From Bacteroides sp. CAG:144 (lineage in GTDB: Bacteria > Bacteroidota > Bacteroidia > Bacteroidales > UBA11471), in contig HF999713.1 in the NCBI GenBank assembly GCA_000434215.1, positions 2,753 to 10,238 of the forward strand: a stretch of 7,486 nt of DNA, given 5' to 3'. Both the position numbers and the translations under genes were made by a program. Below are positions 1 to 6,664 of this stretch, piece by piece. Every line of letters starts with the position of its first letter. Position 1 is the first letter of the stretch. A model generated the notes under the pieces. It did not search any database. It was not told the origin of the DNA and saw only the letters and a list, made by a program, of their open reading frames with translations.

Positions 1-557
1 GTCGTACACTGGCTTGCGGAGAGATGGATCAGATCGAGGTTTCTCATGGAGAAATTATCGATGAAAAGGCCTATTTCAATGTGATACGCCAAAAGACAGC
101 ATCTCTTTTTATTGCTTGTATGCATATAGGAGCCCTAACATCGGGTATGTCGCCCGAACAGACATCGGCGGTAAAAGGGGTTGGAGAACGGTTGGGACTT
201 TGTTTTCAGATAAAGGACGATATTTTCGATTATTTCGCAGCCGGTGAGATAGGAAAACCGACACGCAGCGACTTGTCCGAGGGAAAAGTAACCTTACCTT
301 TGATATATGCCCTTACGCATACTGAGGGTTCCCGGTGTGCAGAAATGAAAAGTTTGGTGGCGAAACCGGAACTTTCGGAAGATGAAATTTCGCGTTTAGT
401 TGCATTTGCAGTGGAAAATGGCGGAATAGAGTATGCCGAGAAAGTGATGGAACAGTTGCGCGATGAGGCACGTCGGTATTTAGAGCCGTTTTTCCCTTCT
501 CCGGCAGCGGAATCTCTGATGTCGGTTTTCGATTATACGATTTCCCGGGCAAAGTAA
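1..557 (+). CDS. Polyprenyl diphosphate synthase, C-terminal part (5' end outside window)
   Basis: C-terminal 184 residues of a trans-isoprenyl diphosphate synthase, a cytosolic enzyme that condenses isopentenyl diphosphate onto an allylic diphosphate. The reading frame is open from base 3, so the first in-window ATG (24) is probably internal and the gene begins upstream. Visible family motifs, numbered from that ATG, are KTASLF (24-29), the second Asp-rich motif DDIFDY (65-70, around bases 216-233) that binds Mg-diphosphate, and DLSEGKVTLPL (83-93). The first Asp-rich motif (DDxxD) and the chain-length-determining residues lie outside the window, so the product length (for example octaprenyl for menaquinone, as in IspB-like enzymes) cannot be read here. 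Family members are about 320 residues, so somewhat under half is missing. It is the only + strand gene and converges on deoC. The fold is certain; the exact substrate is inferred. Confidence 0.93.
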   Translation, partial: RTLACGEMDQIEVSHGEIIDEKAYFNVIRQKTASLFIACMHIGALTSGMSPEQTSAVKGVGERLGLCFQIKDDIFDYFAAGEIGKPTRSDLSEGKVTLPLIYALTHTEGSRCAEMKSLVAKPELSEDEISRLVAFAVENGGIEYAEKVMEQLRDEARRYLEPFFPSPAAESLMSVFDYTISRAK

Positions 558-609
558 TTCCCTCTGTTGAGAGAGTCCAATTGCGAAGCTGATATTTATT
601 TTATTATAG

Positions 610-644
610 AGAAAGGGCCGTACTCACCAAGTACGGCCCTTTCT
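610..644. terminator. Bidirectional intrinsic terminator between convergent genes
   Basis: A perfect 14-bp inverted repeat (610-623 paired with 631-644) surrounds a 7-nt loop, tcaccaa. The stem core is AGAAAGGGCCGTAC, so a GC-rich centre is flanked by A-run and T-run arms and the hairpin has a T-rich 3' arm in either direction. It sits in the 123-bp gap between the stop of the polyprenyl synthase (557) and the stop of deoC (681), where a shared terminator is expected. The T-tract beyond the stem is short on both strands, so efficiency may differ by direction. Confidence 0.85.
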
Positions 645-680
645 GTGATTATTCGAAAAAGCTCTGTTTTATCGAAAATT

Positions 681-1559
681 TCAGTTCTTTCCTGCACCTA
701 CTATCGATTCCAATAAGCGGCTGGCCAGTCGGCTTGCTCCGATGCGGAAGAACTCTTTATGGAGCCATTCTTCTCCCAATACGTTTTTGGCAATCGTGTA
801 GTATTTTACGGCGTCTGTTGTAGTAGAGATTCCACCTGCGGCCTTGATTCCGATGCGGGTATGTGTTTTCTCGTAGTACTCTTTGATGGCTGTACACATG
901 ACGTAAAAAGCTTCGGGAGTAGCACCCGGAGTCAGTTTTCCGGTAGAAGTTTTGATAAAGTCGGCACCGGAATATATGGCGAGTAGGGCCGCTTTTTTTA
1001 CGTTGCTGTAATTTCCCAAAGCTCCGGTTTCGAGAATGACTTTCAGTCGGGCATCTCCATGACAGCTGTGTTTTATTTCTGCGATTTCATCGCAAATATC
1101 TTCATATTCCCCACTTAGAAATTGTCCTACGTTCATGACTATGTCTATCTCGTTGGCTCCTTCGGCAACGGCGAGAGCGGCTTCTGCGATTTTTACTTCG
1201 GTAAATGTTTGGGCAGAAGGAAACCCTCCGGCAACAGCTGCTATGTTGACATCAGAGACTTCGAGGTTCATGCGTACACATTCTACAAAATTGGGATAAA
1301 CGCATATGGCGGCGACATGGTTGAGTTCGGGATTTTGATTGTCCAGTTCGTTTACTTGTCGGGTGAATTCGGCGATTTGATTTTGATTGTCGGTCGGATT
1401 CAAGGATGTCAAGTCGATGCACCCGAAAAGGAAGCGGTAAACTTCTTCATTGCAGTTTTCTCGTAATCCTTCGTGCAGGATTGTTTCCGTTATTTGAGAG
1501 ATTTCATCGTCTCGCAGGTCGGTGTCGTAACCTTTCAGCATTTCGTTGTACTGGTCCAT
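681..1559 (-). CDS. deoC: Deoxyribose-phosphate aldolase (DeoC/DERA)
   Basis: Class I aldolase that cleaves 2-deoxy-D-ribose 5-phosphate to acetaldehyde and glyceraldehyde 3-phosphate, the last step of deoxynucleoside catabolism, in the cytosol. The 292-residue protein is a TIM barrel. Seen in the sequence are ICVYPNF (85-91), the acid/base aspartate D139 in NEIDIVMN, the Schiff-base lysine K203 in DFIKTSTGK, the second active-site lysine K239 in GIKAAGG, and a C-terminal FRIGASRLA segment (271-279). The order and spacing match the E. coli D102-K167-K201 set. An N-terminal extension of about 35-40 residues relative to the E. coli protein (259 residues) is typical of Bacteroidales DeoC as I recall it. 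The ATG at 1559 is preferred because it keeps this extension; no Shine-Dalgarno is visible. The gene lies 36 nt downstream of the MazG-like gene and is the last of the minus-strand run, ending 36 nt before the terminator hairpin. Confidence 0.97.
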   Translation of the reverse strand: MDQYNEMLKGYDTDLRDDEISQITETILHEGLRENCNEEVYRFLFGCIDLTSLNPTDNQNQIAEFTRQVNELDNQNPELNHVAAICVYPNFVECVRMNLEVSDVNIAAVAGGFPSAQTFTEVKIAEAALAVAEGANEIDIVMNVGQFLSGEYEDICDEIAEIKHSCHGDARLKVILETGALGNYSNVKKAALLAIYSGADFIKTSTGKLTPGATPEAFYVMCTAIKEYYEKTHTRIGIKAAGGISTTTDAVKYYTIAKNVLGEEWLHKEFFRIGASRLASRLLESIVGAGKN

Positions 1560-1595
1560 ATCGTAAATATTATGAGTTTTTTCGATGAAAAGGCT

Positions 1596-1922
1596 TTATT
1601 TCAGTTTTTCGTTTTCTTTGTGTCGCCGGTTGTCCCGCGACGTTTTTTTGTCGATATTTTTCTGTAACGCTTCGGTCAGGTCTACGCCGGTCTGATTGGC
1701 GAGACAGATAAGTACCCACAGGACATCGGCCAGTTCATCGGCCAAGTCGATCTGCTTGTCGCTTTCTTTAAATGACTGTTCTCCATATCGGCGGGCTATG
1801 ATACGGGCTACTTCACCGACTTCTTCGGTAAGAATGGCCATGTTGGTGAGTTCGTTGAAGTAGCGTACACCATATTCTTTGATCCAACGGTCGACGTTTT
1901 CTTGCGCTTCTTGCAGTGTCAT
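1596..1922 (-). CDS. MazG-like nucleotide pyrophosphohydrolase (single domain)
   Basis: Small all-alpha NTP pyrophosphohydrolase of the MazG/dUTPase-2 superfamily, expected to hydrolyse a (d)NTP to the monophosphate and pyrophosphate; the substrate cannot be read from the sequence. With the chosen start it has 108 residues. The metal-binding pattern is intact: ExxE as E34-V-G-E37 in LTEEVGEVAR and ExxD as E63-L-A-D66 in DELADVLW. The C-terminal 20 residues are highly charged (DKKTSRDNRRHKENEKLK) and probably disordered. An ATG ten codons upstream (1952) is also in frame, but it would overlap dtd by 28 nt. The ATG at 1922 lies 2 nt after the dtd stop and begins MTLQEAQENVDRW, which is where such proteins usually start. 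Tight spacing to dtd implies translational coupling. A full MazG has two such domains, so the symbol mazG is not assigned. Confidence 0.9.
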   Translation of the reverse strand: MTLQEAQENVDRWIKEYGVRYFNELTNMAILTEEVGEVARIIARRYGEQSFKESDKQIDLADELADVLWVLICLANQTGVDLTEALQKNIDKKTSRDNRRHKENEKLK

Positions 1923-1924
1923 AG

Positions 1925-2377
1925 TTATTCTTTTTGCTTTGAATCTATACATATCGTTACAGGGCCGTCGTTGAGCAGCTCTACTTTCATATCGGCTCCG
2001 AATTCTCCGGTTCCCGCTTCTTTCCCGGTTTCTTCACGGATATATCGGCAGAATGTTTCATACAGCGGTATGGCATGAGGGGGCTTGGAAGCTCTGATAT
2101 ACGACGGGCGGTTTCCTTTTTTTGTCGATGCAAATAGGGTAAATTGGCTGATTATCAATATTTCTCCGTCGATGTCTTTTACCGAGAGATTCATAACCCC
2201 GTTTTCGTCGTCGAAAATGCGAAGATTCGCAACTTTTTTGCACAGCCACTCGGCGTCGGTGGTATCATCGGCATCTTCGATACCGACGAGTATGAGCAAT
2301 CCTTTTCCGATGCTCGATTTTTCTTTCCCGTTTATGGTTACGGAAGCGTGGGCGACCCGTTGTATAATAAGTCTCAT
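1925..2377 (-). CDS. dtd: D-aminoacyl-tRNA deacylase (Dtd)
   Basis: Hydrolyses D-amino acids (and glycine mischarged on tRNA-Ala) from tRNA, a chirality checkpoint of translation; it acts in the cytosol as a homodimer. The 150-residue length is close to the E. coli enzyme (145). Both signature motifs are present: SQFTLFA (77-83), carrying the conserved threonine T80, and NDGPVT (136-141), containing the Gly-cisPro pair G138-P139 that rejects L-amino acids. The N-terminus MRLIIQRVAHASV is also typical. The ATG at 2377 follows a 54-nt AT-rich gap after uvrC in which I see no promoter element or terminator, so co-transcription with uvrC is likely. The stop is 2 nt before the next gene. Confidence 0.97.
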   Translation of the reverse strand: MRLIIQRVAHASVTINGKEKSSIGKGLLILVGIEDADDTTDAEWLCKKVANLRIFDDENGVMNLSVKDIDGEILIISQFTLFASTKKGNRPSYIRASKPPHAIPLYETFCRYIREETGKEAGTGEFGADMKVELLNDGPVTICIDSKQKE

Positions 2378-2431
2378 CTTGATTTAATAAATTGTCTTTT
2401 ATATTGTAATTATTTGATATTCAGATTGTTT

Positions 2432-4222
2432 TTATTTTAGAGCCTCATGAACGAGTTTTGCTTTGACGGGTCCTATGTATTGCGATAGTTCTTCGAATGG
2501 AACCTCTTTAATACGTTTTACGCTTTTATAGCGGGAGAGCAGTAAATCTCTTGTTTTCGTACCTACTCCCGGAATTTTATCGAGTGCCGATTCTACTTGA
2601 TTCTTACTGCGGCGGTTGCGGTGGTGCGTGATTCCGAATCTGTGGGCTTCGTCGCGCATCTGCTGTATGAGGCGGAGGCTTTCGCTGTTTTTATCGAGAT
2701 AGAGCGGGATAGGATCGTCGGGGAAGAAAATCTCTTCGAGCCGTTTGGCGATACCTATTATGGGTAAGTTGAGCTGTAAATCCCGCAGGGCTTCGCAAGC
2801 AGCGCTGAGTTGCCCTTTGCCTCCGTCTACGACAACAAGATCGGGTAGGGGTTGGTTTTCTTCGCTGAGGCGTTTATAGCGTCGATAGACTGCCTCATAC
2901 ATCGATGCGAAGTCATCGGGGCCTTCGACCGTTTTTACGTTGAAGTGGCGATAGTCTTTTTTCGATGGTTTCGCTTTTTTGAATACGACGCAGGAAGATA
3001 CCGGCAATGTACCTTGTATATTGGAGTTGTCGAAGCACTCGATATGCATAGGCAGATTGTGCAGTCTGAAATCTTTTTGTGCTCTCGACAGTATGCGGGT
3101 AACCCGCTGCTCGGGATTGAGTTTTTCGGCGCTTTTGAGTTTGTCTATCTTATACTGTTTGACATTCTGTTCCGAAACTTCGAGGAGTTTGCGTTTGTCG
3201 CCCCGTTGCGGGACGGTGAATGTGGTGTCTTTAAATTCCGATTCGGGTAAAAACGGAACGATTATTTCACGCGATGAACTTTTGAAGCGATTTCGCATTT
3301 CGGCGATGGCGAGGGATAGAATCTCTTCTCTGCTTTCATCGAGCCTTTTCCGGTATTCGATAGTATAACTTTGTACGATGGAACCGTTGCGTACGTGTAA
3401 ATAGTTTACATAAGCATCGTTGTCGGACTCCTCGTATGAAAAAACATCAACATTGTGTATCGTTGTACTTACTATAACCGATTTAGCCTTATATTTTTCG
3501 AGTAACAGGTATTTTTCTTTCAACTCTTGCGCTTCCTCAAATTTCATCTGTTCGGCGAGAGCCGTCATTTCTTCTTTGAGATGGTCGGTAAGCTGTTGGA
3601 TATTTCCGTTGAGAATTTGGCGTATCTGGTCAATGTCTTTCAGGTATTCCTCTTCGCTTTGTCTTTCTTCGCATGGTCCTTTGCAATTTTTTATATGATA
3701 TTGCAGGCAGACTTTGTAACGATGTTTACGCACATTTTCGGGACTGAGTAGGTGAGGACAGGTGCGGATAGGAAATAAAGACCGGATCAGTTCGAGTACG
3801 GTACGGGCGAGTTGAACATGTGCATAGGGACCGTAATATTTCGAACCGTCGTGAATGACTTTGCGGGTAAGGAATACACGAGGGAAATGTTCGTTTCTTA
3901 TCGTAATCCACGGGTAGGTCTTATCGTCTTTCAATAAGACATTGTATCGTGGCTTGTACTCTTTGATAAAAGAGTTTTCAAGATGCAGGGCATCTTCTTC
4001 GCTCTTGACAACCGTATATTTTATATCGCAAATGTTGCGTACCAGAATGGTGGTCCGTAACGATTCGTGATTTTTATTGAAGTAAGAGCTGACTCGCCGT
4101 TTTAGGTTTTTGGCTTTCCCGACATATATGATGTTCCCTTCCTTGTCGAAGTATTGATATACTCCGGGAGAATCGGGGAGGAGCGATAATATATGTTGTA
4201 TATGTTCGTTTTTTGTAGCCAA
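2432..4222 (-). CDS. uvrC: Excinuclease ABC subunit C (UvrC), TTG start
   Basis: Dual-incision nuclease of nucleotide excision repair, recruited by UvrB to damaged DNA. The 596 residues show all modules in order: a GIY-YIG nuclease for the 3' cut (G20-V-Y, Y33-V-G-K-A-K, R43, E82); a cysteine cluster C155, C172, C180, C184 matching the ligands of the UvrC iron-sulfur cluster; a UVR helix pair that binds UvrB (about 224-246, KFEEAQELKEKY); an RNase H-like nuclease for the 5' cut (D398 in ECFDNSN, D437 in GPDD, D466 in VVDGGKGQ, H534 in ITHHRNRR); and a C-terminal helix-hairpin-helix pair (about 545-596, IPGVGTKTRDLL). The first codon is TTG: upstream in the same frame a TAA stop lies five codons away with no ATG between, and the next internal Met is residue 220, beyond the first nuclease. 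It starts 7 nt after the apt stop. No Shine-Dalgarno is visible. Confidence 0.97.
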   Translation of the reverse strand: MATKNEHIQHILSLLPDSPGVYQYFDKEGNIIYVGKAKNLKRRVSSYFNKNHESLRTTILVRNICDIKYTVVKSEEDALHLENSFIKEYKPRYNVLLKDDKTYPWITIRNEHFPRVFLTRKVIHDGSKYYGPYAHVQLARTVLELIRSLFPIRTCPHLLSPENVRKHRYKVCLQYHIKNCKGPCEERQSEEEYLKDIDQIRQILNGNIQQLTDHLKEEMTALAEQMKFEEAQELKEKYLLLEKYKAKSVIVSTTIHNVDVFSYEESDNDAYVNYLHVRNGSIVQSYTIEYRKRLDESREEILSLAIAEMRNRFKSSSREIIVPFLPESEFKDTTFTVPQRGDKRKLLEVSEQNVKQYKIDKLKSAEKLNPEQRVTRILSRAQKDFRLHNLPMHIECFDNSNIQGTLPVSSCVVFKKAKPSKKDYRHFNVKTVEGPDDFASMYEAVYRRYKRLSEENQPLPDLVVVDGGKGQLSAACEALRDLQLNLPIIGIAKRLEEIFFPDDPIPLYLDKNSESLRLIQQMRDEAHRFGITHHRNRRSKNQVESALDKIPGVGTKTRDLLLSRYKSVKRIKEVPFEELSQYIGPVKAKLVHEALK

Positions 4223-4229
4223 AGTATAG

Positions 4230-4754
4230 TCAGAGTTTTATCATTGAATCGATTTCGACATCGACCGGAAAATCTTTACGACCATTAAGCATAACAATTT
4301 CCGTCAGGAAGTTGATGTAAATATGTTTGGGGTTGAATTTCTTTAATAAGTGGTATGCTGCTACCATTGTGCCTCCGGTGGCCAGAACGTCATCGTGCAA
4401 TAATATGACGTCGTCCTCGCTAATGGCGTCTTGGTGTATTTCTATCGTATCGCTTCCGTATTCCTTGTTGTAGCTTTCGCTCCACGTGAGAGCAGGAAGT
4501 TTACCCGGCTTGCGGATAGGGACAAATCCGGCATTCAGTTTATAGGCAACTATGGAGGCCAAAATAAATCCGCGTGATTCTATACCGACGACTTTGGTAA
4601 TTCCCGAATTTTTATATTTGTCATAAAGTTCGTCGCTGATCATTTTAAGAGCCTCGGCATTTTTCAATACAGTTGTGAGGTCTTTGAATACGACTCCTTT
4701 TGTCGGGAAGTCTACAATGTCTCTTACTTGATTTTTGATATATTCTGTATCCAT
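4230..4754 (-). CDS. apt: Adenine phosphoribosyltransferase
   Basis: Converts adenine and phosphoribosyl diphosphate (PRPP) to AMP and pyrophosphate in purine salvage; cytosolic, usually dimeric. The 174 residues match the family length. Seen are FPTKGVVFKDLT (16-27), GIESRGF (57-63), RKPGKLP (81-87) of the base and flexible-loop region, and the PRPP-binding motif VILLHDDVLATGGTM (116-130) with acidic pair D121-D122. Histidine replaces the more usual valine before the acidic pair, a variation that should not disturb PRPP binding. The start at 4754 is the only ATG that keeps the N-terminal helix. It lies 29 nt downstream of mnmG; that gap holds a 16-bp parS-like palindrome. The TGA stop is 7 nt from the TTG of uvrC. 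Confidence 0.97.
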   Translation of the reverse strand: MDTEYIKNQVRDIVDFPTKGVVFKDLTTVLKNAEALKMISDELYDKYKNSGITKVVGIESRGFILASIVAYKLNAGFVPIRKPGKLPALTWSESYNKEYGSDTIEIHQDAISEDDVILLHDDVLATGGTMVAAYHLLKKFNPKHIYINFLTEIVMLNGRKDFPVDVEIDSMIKL

Positions 4755-4767
4755 ATATTATAGTATT

Positions 4768-4783
4768 TGTTCCACGTGGAACA
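4768..4783. other. parS-like ParB binding site (16-bp perfect palindrome)
   Basis: TGTTCCACGTGGAACA is a perfect 16-bp inverted repeat in the 29-nt mnmG-apt gap and directly abuts the mnmG TAA (4784-4786). It fits the conserved chromosomal parS consensus (TGTTNCACGTG core with complementary arms), bound as a dimer site by ParB, which spreads and loads SMC for origin segregation. It has no T-run in either direction, so it does not resemble a terminator. The match is seen in the sequence; function as a centromere site is inferred from the consensus. No parA or parB is in the window. Confidence 0.88.
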
Positions 4784-6661
4784 TTATCTTCCTAATAATA
4801 TCAAAAGAATGTTGATGTCGCTGGGAGAAATCCCGGGAATACGCGATGCTTGGGCGATTGTCTCCGGGTCGATCTTTGCCAGTTTTTGACGCGCTTCGAT
4901 AGATATTTGTTGTATTGTACTGTAATCGAATTTGCCTTTGATGCGTATATTTTCAAGTCGGGCAATTTTATCGGCAATGAGTTTTTCCCGTTCGATGTAC
5001 CCTTCGTATTTGATACATATCTCGGCAGCTTCTATGATTTCTTCCTGCCGGGTGGGAATCTTATCGAGTTGTTCTTTCAGGGCGGGAATCCATTCGGCAA
5101 TGGTTCTTATATCGAGTTGCGGTCGTAAAATAAGGTCGATGAGTTTCATGCCTTGTTTCATCGGCGTGTAACCGGCCTGTTCAAGAGCCGGATTTACTTG
5201 ATTCATTTTTACCGAATGTTCTTGTGCAAATCGAATCAATCGATCCCGGTGTTCTCTTTTTTCGGCAAGGAGATCGAAACGTGTATTATCGGCCAATCCC
5301 AGCTCATGGCCTTTTGGGGTGAGCCGCATATCGGCGTCGTCCTGACGGAGTAATATACGGTATTCGGCTCGTGATGTAAACATGCGGTACGGCTCATCGA
5401 CGCCTTTGGTAACGAGGTCATCGATGAGTACTCCGATATAGGCTTCGTCCCTACCTAAGACGAATTCTTTGTTGCTATGGCAACGCAGGTGGGCGTTGAT
5501 CCCGGCTATGAGACCTTGTCCGGCTGCTTCTTCATATCCTGTCGTTCCGTTGATTTGACCGGCAAAGAAAAGGTTGCGAACGGCCTTTGTTTCGAGAGTG
5601 TGGGTGAGCTGGGTAGGGTCGAAATAATCGTATTCGATAGCATATCCCGGCCTATAAATGCGAATGTCTTTGAAGGCCGGTATTGCTTGTAATGCTCGTA
5701 ACTGTATATCGAGAGGCAATGAAGAAGAGAAGCCGTTGAGGTATAATTCTTGGCTGCTTTCTCCCTCCGGTTCGAGGAAAAGCTGATGCTCGGTTTTATC
5801 GGGAAAAGTTACAATTTTTGTTTCGATGCTGGGGCAATACCGGGGACCGATACTTTTGATTTGTCCGTTGAAGAGGGGCGAATCGGGCAATCCCTCTCTC
5901 AAAATGTCGTGGACGGTTTCATTGGTATAGGTAATCCAGCAGTTCCTTTGTTGCAGCGTGCGATGCACGCTGTCGAGATAGGAAAATTTGTGGAAGTCGT
6001 TTTCTCCTTCCTGTACGGTCATAAGGTCGTAATGTACGCTCCGTCCGTCGATACGCACAGGGGTTCCGGTTTTCATTCGTCCGGCGGTGAACCCCTTTTC
6101 TATCAATTGTTCGGTTATGCCGTATGAGGCGGGTTCGGCTACGCGGCCCCCTTTAAGTTGTACTCTGCCTATGTGCATGAGTCCGTTCATGAATGTTCCG
6201 CACGTGAGAACGACCGCTTTGGCCCGGAAGGTTACCTCCATGTTGGTAATAACTCCGGATATGGCTCCTTCTTTGTTGAATATCAGCTGTTTAACACCGT
6301 CTTGCCAAATAGAGAGATGGTCGGTGTTTTCTAAAACTTCGCGCCATGTCTGAATGAACTTTTGGCGGTCGCTTTGCGCACGAGGACTCCACATGGCCGG
6401 GCCTTTCGAACGGTTCAACATGCGGAATTGCAAGGCTGTTTTATCGGTTACTATACCCATTTGTCCGCCTAGTGCATCGATTTCCCTCACGATTTGACCT
6501 TTGGCGATACCACCCACGGCCGGATTGCAACTCATCTGAGCTATCTTGTTCATATCCATCGTGATAAGAAGCGTTTCCGACCCCAGCCGTGCTGCTGCTG
6601 CCGCTGCTTCGCAACCGGCATGTCCCGCACCCACTACAATTACATCGTAATCAAATCTCAT
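4784..6661 (-). CDS. mnmG: tRNA uridine-5-carboxymethylaminomethyl modification enzyme MnmG (GidA)
   Basis: FAD-dependent partner of the GTPase MnmE (MnmE2-MnmG2 complex); together they install the carboxymethylaminomethyl group on C5 of wobble U34 in a subset of tRNAs, using methylene-tetrahydrofolate and NADH. The 625-residue length is normal. Seen are the Rossmann FAD motif GAGHAG (11-16), SCNPAVGGIAKG (44-55) with the conserved cysteine C45, the second conserved cysteine C276 in GPRYCPSIE, the flavin-contact segment GQINGTTGYEEAAGQG (368-383), and the C-terminal helical domain that contacts tRNA and MnmE, with YEGYIERE (553-560). The ATG at 6661 lies 3 nt after the ybeY stop, which implies coupling. 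An alanine run (residues 19-24) follows the FAD motif and is normal for the family. mnmG lies near the replication origin in many bacteria, which fits the adjacent parS-like site. Confidence 0.98.
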   Translation of the reverse strand: MRFDYDVIVVGAGHAGCEAAAAAARLGSETLLITMDMNKIAQMSCNPAVGGIAKGQIVREIDALGGQMGIVTDKTALQFRMLNRSKGPAMWSPRAQSDRQKFIQTWREVLENTDHLSIWQDGVKQLIFNKEGAISGVITNMEVTFRAKAVVLTCGTFMNGLMHIGRVQLKGGRVAEPASYGITEQLIEKGFTAGRMKTGTPVRIDGRSVHYDLMTVQEGENDFHKFSYLDSVHRTLQQRNCWITYTNETVHDILREGLPDSPLFNGQIKSIGPRYCPSIETKIVTFPDKTEHQLFLEPEGESSQELYLNGFSSSLPLDIQLRALQAIPAFKDIRIYRPGYAIEYDYFDPTQLTHTLETKAVRNLFFAGQINGTTGYEEAAGQGLIAGINAHLRCHSNKEFVLGRDEAYIGVLIDDLVTKGVDEPYRMFTSRAEYRILLRQDDADMRLTPKGHELGLADNTRFDLLAEKREHRDRLIRFAQEHSVKMNQVNPALEQAGYTPMKQGMKLIDLILRPQLDIRTIAEWIPALKEQLDKIPTRQEEIIEAAEICIKYEGYIEREKLIADKIARLENIRIKGKFDYSTIQQISIEARQKLAKIDPETIAQASRIPGISPSDINILLILLGR

Positions 6662-6664
6662 TGT

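Noticed and set aside
1923..1952. Upstream in-frame ATG (1952) for the MazG-like gene
   Set aside because: It would add ten residues overlapping the dtd 3' end; the ATG at 1922, 2 nt after the dtd stop, fits the family start better.
2378..2431. Possible promoter or terminator in the AT-rich uvrC-dtd gap
   Set aside because: No TAnnTTTG element and no stable inverted repeat was seen; it looks like an ordinary operon spacer.
2852..3250. Open frame on the + strand opposite uvrC
   Set aside because: It has no recognisable domain or start context and overlaps fully a clear UvrC with intact catalytic residues.
4478..4493. CACGTG core within apt, about 290 bp from the parS-like site
   Set aside because: It differs from the 16-bp parS palindrome at six positions and lies in coding sequence, so it is best explained by chance.
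4755..4767. TATAAT-like sequence upstream of apt
   Set aside because: The AT-rich stretch lacks the TAnnTTTG -7 box used by Bacteroidota and has no paired -33 element, so no promoter is called.
5750..6127. Open frame on the + strand opposite mnmG
   Set aside because: Antisense shadow of the MnmG coding frame with no family resemblance.
6195..6211. Second parS-like sequence, GTTCC-G-CACGTG-A-GAAC, in mnmG
   Set aside because: It has extra bases between the arms and the CACGTG core, which breaks the fixed half-site spacing of parS, and it encodes the conserved TCGTFMN segment of MnmG.
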